This document shows, in pieces, positions 41,383 through 53,300 of a stretch of DNA of 64,000 nucleotides. Position numbers and translations under genes: made by a program. Under the pieces are notes generated by a model. It did not search any database and had not been told where the DNA came from. It saw only the letters and a list, made by a program, of their open reading frames with translations. The DNA is from Delphinapterus leucas (Eukaryota > Chordata > Mammalia > Artiodactyla > Monodontidae), in contig NW_022098037.1 of NCBI RefSeq assembly GCF_002288925.2, forward strand, positions 5,706,287 to 5,770,286, read 5' to 3'. The number at the start of each line of letters is the position of its first letter. Within the stretch, counting starts at the first letter, position 1.

Positions 41383-44300
41383 GTAAGTGGTTTTCTTGGG
41401 AAAATATATATTTAAGTTAATGAGATTAATATAATAAGATTACAGTAGTTAGAAAAAAACTAAAATTATCACAAAAATTTTGTTTTACTGTTTTTTTAAG
41501 CATCAGATTTAATAACACTTTTTATTTTCACTTTCTAGTTCTGAAAAGACTTTAATATTAAGCTTTCATTTATACTGCATATTTGTAAGAATCAAAAATA
41601 TCTTAGGATTGGTGGGTTCATCGTATTTGTACTACCCTGGGAAAAGAATTGGAATAGTTTGTGATTTTCTTCTCATTACAGTTTAGTATATGTTTGTAGT
41701 TAAAAGAGCTTTCAATGAAAACAAATATAAATTCTTAATTTTAGATAACTGTACATGTGCCCTGTAATGCCTGTAAATAATGTGTCATTAAAACTTAAAA
41801 TTTAGAGTGGTTTTTTTTTGGTTAGTTTTTTGGTGAGGGGAAGCAAGATGGAGGTAATAAGACAAACCAGAATGATCTTACATTTGATTGATTTCCAGAG
41901 TTGGTATTTATTCTTAGATGCTTTAAAAGTTTTCTTTCTTTTGACATAAACAGAACATGACTGAATTTTAACTTAAAGATAAAAATCACCTTGAAGGTCT
42001 ACCTAGGAAGATGTAAGCGCTGATAATAAAATTTGCCTTTGAAAGTGAGAATTTTAGAGTCAGTCCGATTTTGTGTCTGATTTTTGTTCTGCCACTCTGC
42101 TTGTGAGATCCTGGCAAGTTATTTTACCTCTCTGAGTCCCCGCTCCCTTGCCTCTGAGGTGAGGATAACAGCGCGTATTTTTCAGGGTAGTTGTGAGGAA
42201 TCAATGAGATAACATGAGCCAAGTGCCTCCTGGAATGTGTTGTTACCTAGTAGGCACTTCAGAACTTTGGTTGTATCATTGGTACAACGAAATTATCCGG
42301 ATGTAAAGCTGGAGATTATAACTGTGTCGTGAAAGTTTTTTTTTTTTTTTAATTAAGAAAGAAGGCTTATCAAGATAGCAGTGTGTGATAGCCTAGAGAA
42401 GATAACTTATTTATAAAATGGTTAAGAACAATTCTGAATGGGATGCTGCTTTCTCCCTCCTACGCTGTGCAGCTATATCCTCCTACCCTACTAATAAAGA
42501 GTTCTTTTGTACTGTTTTCCTTTGGGGACTTGGGAGTCCATGGCAGTCTTCCAAAAGGTCTTACTCTTCCCCTTTGGGGTCTTCTCTAATCCACATTGAG
42601 TATGCTCAGAACTCCTTATTTCTCAAAACCAGTTTTTATCTGATTACTTCTGTTCATCTCTTTTTATCCAAGTCTCAGAATTGTCATCAGTTTCATGTTG
42701 ATTATATTTTCTATATTCCTTATAAAGTGCTTTTTATCATTGCCACATTGACCATGTTTTTCTCATTTCTCTCCTAATGGCCATTAATACTTTCTTAAAT
42801 TGGTGATTTTTTTTTCCATAGTGTTGTCTTATAGTTCCACGAACCCGCCTCTGACCTAGATTCCACAGATCTGTCCCTATTGATACTTCTCCAAGAGTAC
42901 CCTTGACATCCCTCGTGGAAGTTTTTGCTTCTCTCCCTGGTGAATGTGAGAACTTCCTCGATTTTCACCTCTTTGCTAATTAGGCTTCGTTTTTCATAAG
43001 TGCCTTGCAGAGAGGAGACACTCAGTAGATAGCTGGTTTCTTATTCATTTAATCCATGAAGGTCTTCCTTGCCCCTTTTTTATGTCCCTGATTCTGATTA
43101 GTAAATAAACTTACAGTCTAAAAATCAATGAACTAGATAGTTCCTAATCTCTTTTGGGTCATAGACCCTTTCCAGAATCTAACAGAAACTATGAACTCTC
43201 TCTCTCTGAGAAAAGGCCCATTTGTACGTAGGCCTAAATTTTTGCCTAAATGTAAGTTGTTTATATACTGATTCAAGTTCTTCTGTAGACTGCCTATGGT
43301 AAGGAATCTCTGCAGTGTGACAGCTTTCAGCATGATTGAGAACAATCTTTATACATGCAGGTTTTGTTATTAACATCTAGCTTTTAACAACATTAATATG
43401 CTACTGACTAGCCCAGGTTTTTATAGTTTTCTGCTTGTAATAATAGGAAAATCCAAGTACTCTTCTCCCTAATGTGCCAAGAACTTAGAATGACTTTCGT
43501 TAATTTTAGCTTCTCCATTTTCATACATGATATTTTCAAAACCACCTTCCTAGATAATGTACATGTTTCCTTGACAAACATTTGCATCTTCTCTGCCTTT
43601 TGTCAGCTCAGCCAAATGGTTAAAGGACAAATAACATTCTGCTGACTGTAAAATACCATTTATTGTAAGATGCATCTTGATTTTGATGGTACAAAGAGTC
43701 ATTTGCTAGTATCTGTTCCTCAAGTATTCAACTAATATTTTTGACTGCCTATCATGAGGTAGGTCTTATACTGAGTCCTGGGATTACAGAAGCAAGACAT
43801 TCTTATGAAGGGAAGATTTAGATATTATATCTTTGCTGTACTCCCTTTGAAGTAATTCTAAGACAATTTGGGGAAATAACATCTTGTTTTTTTCCAAAAA
43901 CTTTATGGGATCCTCATGTATTTAGGAGTTAATTCCCCAAATCTCTACCCTCAGTTTCTGAAATAATGCCCCTCGAATAACAATGTTTCTCTTAGTATTT
44001 GGGTATTTTTATTAAGTTTTGCTACTCCTGCTTGCCTCTTGTGGTATATATTCATTGTCTTCCTTTGCCTGTGAGATTTTTTAAAAAACGTGTTTATTTC
44101 TCATCATAGGAGATTGGAAGCAGCTCTTTTCTTCCCCTCTATGTTTGTCTGGGTTAACAATGGTGTTGTTATGGCTTTTGATTTGGTATAGTAACACCTG
44201 CCTCAAATAAACCTCAGTAAGTTTAATATATTTCGGGGGGGGAAATTATCTACATTGAAAAATCAAGACAGAACTAGGTTCACTTGGTATTACCTATACT

Positions 44301-47300
44301 TATGCCTCTTTTTAAAAAACTTTTTAAATTTTTATTTTAAAGCAATCACAAACTTGCAAAGTGGTTGTTAAGTGTAGAGCAGAGATTTGAACCATTTGAG
44401 AGTAGGTTGCAAATCTAATGTCCCGTTACCTCTGGTACTTTAGTGCATTTATCGCGTGCAAGGACTCCCTCCTATACAGCCACAATGAAATCATCAGAAT
44501 CAGGATATTAGCGTTGGTACAGAACTACTATCTAATACTCAGGCCACATTCAACTATTTGTCAGTTGTCCCAATAATGTCCAGTTCAGAATCACCTGTTG
44601 CGTTTAGTTGTCGTGCCCCTTAGTCTTTATTAGTATTTGCTTTCTTTAATGACCTTGACACTTTTGAGTATTACAGACCAATTATTTTGTAGAATGTCCC
44701 TCAATTTAGATTTGCCTGATGTTTTCTCATGATTAGATTCAGGTTATGCATCTTGGCAGGACTATCACAGAGGGATGTTGTGTTGTCTCGTTGTATCCTG
44801 TCAGGTGCATATGATTTTGATTGATCCTGTTGTTGATCATGTTCACCTGTGTCACTCGGTTAAGTTGCTGCCTGGGTTAAGTTGCTGCCTGATGAGTTTC
44901 TCTACTGTGAAATTACTTTTTTTCTCTTTGTAGTAGGTATTTCTGGGGAAGTACTTTGAAAGTATATGGAAATCTCATTCCTCATCAAAATTCCAGTTTA
45001 TTCATTTATTTATATCTAGGTGGACTCAGAGTTGTCCATTTTATTCAGTGTGTTACAATCCACTTATATCATTATTTTGATGCTCAAATTTTTCTTGATT
45101 TGGCCAGCAGAAGTCCCTTCAAGCTGACTTCTGTGTCCTTTTGCATGTTCCTATCATTCTTTGAGCACTTCTTTGCTTTCTGGTAAAACTTACTTGATTC
45201 CAACACCATAGGGTTCATTCTAGTTTTCTCAGTCCATAGTTGTACCTCTTTTCTTTGGCAGTGAGAAACCTGGCTCCCATTTGATAAATCCCCGTGTATG
45301 TAACCCGTCTCCCTTTGTTGCTGCCACCCCTCCCTGAGCTGATGCCCTTCTCAGCTCAGTTGGGCTCTGACACCCTGCACTGGGATGTTCCTCCGTTGTC
45401 CCCAGCGGACACCCTCTTTATCCTGCTCAGGGTCTGATGCTGCACAGGGCCGTTGCCATGCGTGGATGCCCTGTCACCTCACTCAAGCTCTGACCCTCCA
45501 TTTCAAGCTGCCCTCCTGTGAGAACCCCTTTATCACTTCACTTGGGCTCTGATACCCCTTTCTGAGTTGAGATTTGACACAGTCTTTTCTCTAACTAATC
45601 TTATATTAAAAGTATATCTAATTGTATTTCAAAATTTTGCAAGTGTTGGTTTGATAGCATGTTTCTGTCAGTTTTTATTCTAAACCAGGGATTGACCAGG
45701 TAGTAAACATTTTTAGCTTAGTGAGTAAGTAGGCAGAATCAAAGCTATTATGTAGGTACTTACATAACTACCATTTTAAAATGTAAAAACCATTCTTAGC
45801 TTGTGGGCCATGCAAAATCAAGTGACAGACCACATTATTTAGAATTTTTTTTTTAGATAACACTGTTATTATGATTTAAAGTTTATAAAATGCCAACTAT
45901 GCATTCATTCATTTATCCATTATTCAACAAATATTGTTAGGCCCAATGCTAGATTCTACAAAGATGTAGCTTATAAGGCAGGTATTATTAATTCATTTTA
46001 CAGCCAAGATGCTGATACTCTGGTCAAGTAACTTGTCAGACTTATGCAGCTAAGAAGTGAAAGAAAAAAATTATTTGTTGACTTTCATCCCCTCAGTTTG
46101 ATGGTAGAACCCATTCATTAATTAGGGATTCACTTACATTTATCACAGAATTGAATACGGAAAGTGTCTCAAGTATCTAGGCTAATAGTTTGCTTCTGGT
46201 TTATTAACTTTCTGTGAGCTGCTGCAGCTCTGTATATTAAATATGGTCTGTAATTCATTATTTAAATATAAATGTTAGGCATGCTGACTTTTAACAGGGT
46301 TGCATCCATTCAGTTGGTTGGTGTTTTCTCTAGGTGTGGTTTGGAGAAGACCTGCCTCTAAGTCCACGGAGTCCTCTGACCCCCAGACATGGGCCAGGTT
46401 TGGCTGATGTTTGTCAGTATGATGAGTGGATAGCTGTGAGGCACGAAGCTACCCTGTTGCCCATGCAAGAAGATCTGTCAATCTGGCTATCTGGTTTATT
46501 AGGTAAGGCTTGCAAAGATGCTCAAAATTGTAATCTCTTATTCAGTAAATGTTTATTGAGAATCTTGCTCTTTGTCAAGGAATGATAGTTCCAGAGGCTG
46601 GGGATCCTCTAGTGATGGAAATATTTGATGTCCTTTTTCTCACCAAGCTTACATTCTAGTTGGGAAGATATTCTGATTCACCCTGACCCTCGGGGCTTGA
46701 ATAGTAAGCAAGTTTGAGGCTTCATGGAAGAGGTCAGTAGTAAGAGCTGTGAATAATCAACATTTTAATTGTTAATGTTAAAAAAAATTTTAAGTGTATA
46801 GGTCTAATTTGGGGGTCTGTATTTTATTGATTTCTATTTTCTCCTTAAACTTGTGTAAGGCATGAGATTCTGGGTGGAATATATGCTGTAGTTAAAATGA
46901 TTCCTGTTTCTGAGGCTTCGAGGGGCAGAGGTATATGAAACCTAGGAGGAAATGTCAGCTTGGAGAATGCATGGCATCATATTTCTTTACTCAGTTAGAG
47001 GGACATGAGTGCTCTGAACTTTCTCCCTAGAAAAAAATTCTCTTTTAAATAACAGAATTTCATGTAGCATTGTAAGGTTTTCGTGAGGAGGAATATATAT
47101 GTATAAAGCTCATCTATGGTCTTTGAAGAGAATTAAAAACGCACTAAACTCTCACTCTTATATCAGTTTGAAGATTTGGATAATTTCTTAAAAGTTTATT
47201 ATGTAATAATGCTTCCAAATAAGGGATTTTAGAGGTGAAAAGTTGGTGTTTTCTGAGTGCTTGTTACATTGTTATCTTTAATTTTTAAATTGCAACAAAG

Positions 47301-50300
47301 ACCATCTTACTTATAGAGAATCTTTCTTGTGCAAGCAGTTGTAATGTGCAGTGAATCAAAACTTAACCTTAATAGTGGATCTTGAAATATAAAACACTTT
47401 GGTGTTTTTCAGTGAAATAAAGTAGATGTCATTTATTTTTCCTGTGCTTCTACACCACAGATATTTTTGTTTCAGTTGACTTTCTCTTAATTTGATATTA
47501 TCTGCTGTTTTAACTGTACCTTCTAAGAGTGAATGCTCAGAGTCTGATCTAATATTTGCCTAGTGTTTCAGCTATAATCCGATTACATTTAATTAAACTT
47601 TAACCATATTGTTTGAATTTACTGTTTCTAGAAGGCTCTTAGCTTTGAAATATGTTTTTAGGTATTGAAGTTAAGGCAGAAAGGTTATTGGAAGAACTTG
47701 ATAATGGAGTACTGTTATGCCAACTGATTGATGTTCTTCAAAACACGGTGAAAACATGCAACTCTGAAGAACCAGTGGTAAGAAAATGTTTGACAGTAGT
47801 GATTTAATACCTTGGTACATATTGATTTGCTTATGTACATTTCTTATCATCTCTACAAGGCTGTAAACTTCCAACACAACTATATGTAAAATCTTGGATA
47901 ATTTACTTAATCTTTTTGAGCATCTGAAAAAATATTCTCACTTGTAAAATGGAGATATTAACATTTACCTTGTAGGATATATTTTCGAGGATTCAGCAAC
48001 ATTAAATGAGATAATATATAGATAATGGTTAGCTTATATAGATAATGCCTGGTGCATAGTAAATATCTAAATAGCTAGTTCTTCTTGAGAACAATAATAG
48101 TACCTTCCTTATAGGATTCCTGTGAGAGTTAAGTGAAAAAAGAGGTTGTGATGGTTCCTGGCACACAGTTAAGAGCTATTATCATCATCTTTTTATTCTT
48201 TATATATTGTCTTCATGGTAAATTCATAAATATTGGCTGAATGAATAATACGTTTTTTAGATACTTTTCTACCGTTGACCCTGAAGTTGGGATTTGAGGT
48301 AGATAAGGTTTCCTCTCTTTTCATCAAATATGGTTATTTTCACTCATGGGATCTGGTGTCTGTGAGTGTGCATTCTAGATATTAACATAGTGCTGGTGGA
48401 AATATAAAGTAGTACCATCTTTCTTGGGGGACAATGGGTAACATATATCACATTGAAAATAAAGCACATCCTTTGATACGTAACGTAATTCTAATTCCAG
48501 GAATTTATTCTAAGAAAATAACCATAAATTCACAAAAACGAGTGTGCAAAAAAAATTAAGAACAACCTAAATGCTCATCAGTAGGGAAGTTGTTTAAAAT
48601 TAATTATGGTACCTAAATAGAGTAGAATATTATCTATTCATTAGAAATGACTATTTTAATTTTTGTGTTTTTTTTTTTTTACCTCAAAAGATGCCTGCAA
48701 CCTATCATTAAGTGTGCATGCACACATACACAAATCAGATTGCAGAAGAGCCTGTTTACGTAGCATTCTGTAGGTACAGATGTACTTGTGTATGGAGATG
48801 TCTTACTGAAATGTGGATAAGAAGATTTCAATTGATACTAACCATCTTTGTATTTGGCTGTGTTGATTTTTTTTTCCTATATACAACTAGAAAAACTCAC
48901 AAGGTTATTGTAATCCTAGAAAATAATAGCAACAGGAAGGAAACATAAGGAACTGGTAATAGTGTGGTTCTCTCCAAGGAGAGAAAGGAACTGAGGGGTA
49001 GTGGTAGGAGAAAGACTTATACTCTACTGTGTCCATTGCATTTTAAAAAATCATATGCGTGAATTTCTTATTCAAGTAAAAATTTGAAACAAAACTAAAA
49101 ACCCCTCAGCCGGGCTTCCCTGGTGGTGCAGTTGTTAAGAATGTGCCTGCCCCAGTGCAGGGGACGCAGGTTTGAGCCCTGGTCTGGGAAGATCCCACAT
49201 GCCGCAGAGCAACTAAGCCTGTGTGCCACAACTACTGAGCCTGCGCTCTAGAGCCCGCAAGCCACAACTACTGAGCCCATGTGCCACAAGTACTGAAGCC
49301 TGCACGCCTAGAGCCCGTGCTCCGCAACAAGAGAAGCCACTGCAATGAGAAGCCTGCGCACCACAACGAAGAGTAGCCCCCACTGGCCACAACTAGAGAA
49401 AGCCCGTGCACAGAAATGAAGACCCCATGCAGCCAAAAAAAAAGAGATGAATAATTTCTAAAAAAACCCAAACCTCAGCCTCAGCAGGATTCTCTGAATA
49501 CTCTTGGTCCAGGAAATAAAAATGAATTAGGATTCTGTAAAACTTAGCTTGTCAGTTTTCAAAGAACTTTAATTAAGAATGGGCTACTACTTCCTTGTTT
49601 GAAAGTCTCCTCAAGAAACTCAGAACCATATTTATGAATCTGCAAATAAGGAAGTTAGCAAAATTGAGACTGTGTAAACCTTTAACATAGCAATAATTTT
49701 GTGTTTGTATTGAACTGTGTTTGGAGAGATAAACTATAAAGATGTGCTTTGGAATTATTAGACTATCATTTTTTATCTTAACTAAGACTCTCATGTCATT
49801 TTAAAAAGAAAGATTAGAGATGCGTGATCCTGCTAATTTTGACCTGACTGTTTTCCTAGGAATCATTTTCTAGAATATGCTTAATGAAAAGCAAAATAAA
49901 ATGATTTTTGAAGATGCCTTTTTCCTCTAGTGCTATGCACTTTTTAGTTACATTCAATGCACTGAACATTTATTTAGTAATATTAAAATGGATATTTAAT
50001 GAAAATATCCTTGATGCATGTTTGAAATTATTCTTTTGTCTTTTCCAGAATTTTCCAATGAGAAAAGTGCCCTGTAAGAAAGATGCTGCATCAGGTTCGT
50101 TCTTTGCTAGAGACAATACTGCGAACTTCCTTCACTGGTGCAGGCACATCGGCGTTGATGAGACTTACCTCTTTGAATCTGAAGGTTTAGGTAAGTGTTG
50201 TTGTTGTGTTTAATGTTTATTAGGATATTTTTGTATGCCTCACTTCTAATTTTTCTTTCCAAGTAAGGACTCAAATGCCACATCTCATTTTACTAGAAAC

Positions 50301-53300
50301 ATTTATACTCTAAATATATGTAAACAATTGGAGAATCAGATTCCAGATCAAATGTATGATAAAAGCTTTTCATTTATGTTTTAGATCCTATATATCTAGA
50401 ATGGCCTGGACATATTTTACTTCCTAAATGAGTTGGCTATGGGAAGGTTCTGGATTAAGGCTTAACTAATTAATGTTTTCATCAAGAATTACTCTATCAA
50501 GTCTAAATTACTAGTAATTTCTTTTTAACTAGATAATTACAGAAATAACAGAAGGCCAAATGATGTATGTTCATGGTGTTTAGATTTACCTCGTAAACAG
50601 CAGCTGCCAATTTGGTTATCTAAATGGGCTAATGCTTTTAAAAAGTCATGCTCTATTGAAGAATTATTGATGTATTTTCTCATTTCATTTAAGTCAACAG
50701 AAACATCTGTGCAGTGACCAAAGTGAAAACTATCTAAGTTTTAGACTATCTATATATTTCCTCAAAGTATTTATGTGTGCGCGCGCGTGTGCGTGCACAC
50801 ACACAGACACACACACACACTCACAGAATTTATAATGTTTTGATAAGAGCAGTAGCATACCAAGGGCGGGGGTCATGGGAATAGTATTCGGTCCTGGTAG
50901 AGAGAAGTATTTTGTCACTGACATTGCTTAGAATTGCCGGTTCATGGTGATAATAAAAAGCAAACCAACTTTTTAGTTGGTTTCATTATTGTTTTAGGTT
51001 ATTAATGTTGTAAATATTTCTATTGACCATGCACACCCTGTTGCCTGCAGACAGGTAGCTGTTCCCCACTGTTACCTGTTTAGTATGCCTCTGGATATTC
51101 TTATCCAGTGTAGAATTAAAACTAATGGATTGCTGTTTTACCCCCCAGTTTGCACCCTGCTTTAATCCAGGTGTGCTCATCATTAAGCATATTAGGTTTC
51201 TTTTTATTCATAGCATTTAAAAAAATTGAGGTATGTTCACGTAACATAAAATGTATCATTTCAAAATGTAGACTTCAGTGGTTTTTAGTATACTCACGAT
51301 TTGTGCAGATATCACCATTATTAATTCCGGAACATTTCCATCACTCCAAAAAGAAAACCCATACCTATTAGCACTTGGACCCAGTTACTCCATATCTCCA
51401 TCCTCTGGCAACCACCAGTCTACTTTCTTTCTCTATAGATTTGCTACTCTGGACTTTTCATATAAATAAAATCATGCAATATGTAGCTTTTGTGTCTGGC
51501 TATTTTCAGTTAGCATTATGGGTCATTTATGTTGTAGCATCTAACAGTACTTCATTCCTTTTTATGGCTGAATGATATTTCGTTGTATGGATATACATTT
51601 TTTAATCTACTATCAGCTGATGGACATTTTGATTGTTTCTATTTTGGGGTTATTATTAATAATCCTGCTATGAACATTTGTATGCAAGTTTTTGAGTGAA
51701 CATATGTTTTAAATTCAGGGATATACCTAGGAGTGGAATTATTGGGTCATATGGTAATCCTGTGTTTATCTGTTTGGGGAACTACCAAACTGTTGTCACA
51801 GTGGCCACACCATTTTACATTCCCACTAGCAATGCACAAAGGTTCCAATTTCTTCACATAGTTGTCAACACTTGTTATTATTTTTTAAAATTACAGCTGA
51901 CCCTTGAACAATACAGGAGTTAGGGGCAGCGGTCCCCTAACCCTGCAGTCAAAAATCTGGATATAACTTTACAGTCAGCCCTTTGTATCCACGGTTCTGA
52001 ATCCACAGATTCAACCAACCACAGATCTTATAGTACTGTAGTATGTATTTATTGAAAAAAATCCATGTGTAAGTGGACCCACACAGTTCAAACCATGTTG
52101 TTCAAGGGTCAACTGTATAACCATCCTAGTGGGTGTGAAGTGGTATCTCATTGTGGTTTTGATTTGCATTTCCCTAAAGACTAATGATGTTAAGCATCTT
52201 TACATGGGCTTATTGGCCATTTGTATATCTTCTTTACAGAAATGTCCATTCAAATCTTCTGCTCATTTTTGGGGGAGTCAATTGTCTTTTTTTGTAGACT
52301 TGTAAGAGTTCTTTCTTTATTCTGGATATTAGGCCCTTATTAGATATATGATTTGCCAATATGTTCTTCTGGTCTTTGGGTTGCCTTTTCACTTTCGTGA
52401 TAGTGTCCTTTGATGCATAGAAGTTTTTAATTTTGATGAAGTTCAGTTTATCTTTTCTTTGATTGCTTGTGCTTTTGTTGTCATATCTAAAAAACCATTG
52501 CCTAATCCAAGGTCACACAGATTTTCACCTATATTTCCTTCTAGGATTTTTATAGGTTTAGCTTTTACATTTTGGTCTGTAATGCATTTTGAGTTATTTT
52601 TTGTATACTGTGTGAAGAAGGAGTCTAAATTCATTCCTTTGCATGTAGATATCCAGTTGTCTTAGCACCATTTGTTGAAAAGACTGTTTTTTTCCCCTTT
52701 GAGTTGTCTTGGCACCCTTGTTGAAAATCAATTGAACATAAACATATGAGTTTATTTCTGGACACTGTTTCATTCCACTGGTCTGTATGTCTATCCTTAA
52801 GCCAGTAAACACTGTCCTGATTATTGTAGTTTTGAAATTGGGTAGTATGAGTCTTCCAACTTTGTGCTTTTTAAAAGTTGTTTTGGCTATTCTATATTTC
52901 TTACAGTTCTTTATGAATTTTATCATCAGCTTGTCCATTTCTGGAAAAATAAAAGGCTCTTGGAATTTTGATAGGGATTGCACTGAATCTGTAGGTCAGT
53001 TTGGAGAGTATTACAATAACAATATATGTCTTCCAATCCATGAACATAGGATGTCTTTCAATTTATTTATATCTTATTTAATTTCTTTCAACAATATTTT
53101 ATAGTTTTCAGTGTACAAGTCTTACAATTCTTTGGTTAAATTTATTCCTAAGTACTTTATTCTTCTTGAAGCTATTGTGAATGTAATCATTTCCTTAATT
53201 ACATTTCAGATTGTTTATTGCTAATGTATAAAATGCAATGACTTTTGTATATTGATCCTCATATCCTGCAACTTTGCTGAACTTGCTTATTAGCTCTATT

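Larger units (their letters stand above)
41383..46333 (+). other. GAS2L3 intron before coding exon 2
   Basis: 5 kb. MIR (42050-42262), a small L2 scrap (43720-43830), an L1-like block (44285-45600) and a MIR antisense piece (45900-46065). 42350-43720 is unique-looking; an open frame there has no known domain and no splice support. Confidence 0.65.
47778..50048 (+). other. GAS2L3 intron after coding exon 3
   Basis: 2.3 kb. Probable MIR (47880-48190), L1 sense 3' fragment (48370-49090) and a CHR SINE (49112-49445). 49450-50048 has no repeat I could name. Confidence 0.65.

Noticed and set aside
42418..42777. Plus-strand open frame of 119 codons in a GAS2L3 intron
   Set aside because: Hydrophobic, low-complexity translation with no domain and no suitable splice signals. 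Probably chance.
52594..52983. Minus-strand open frame of 129 codons
   Set aside because: It is part of the decayed L1 reverse-transcriptase region, not a host gene.
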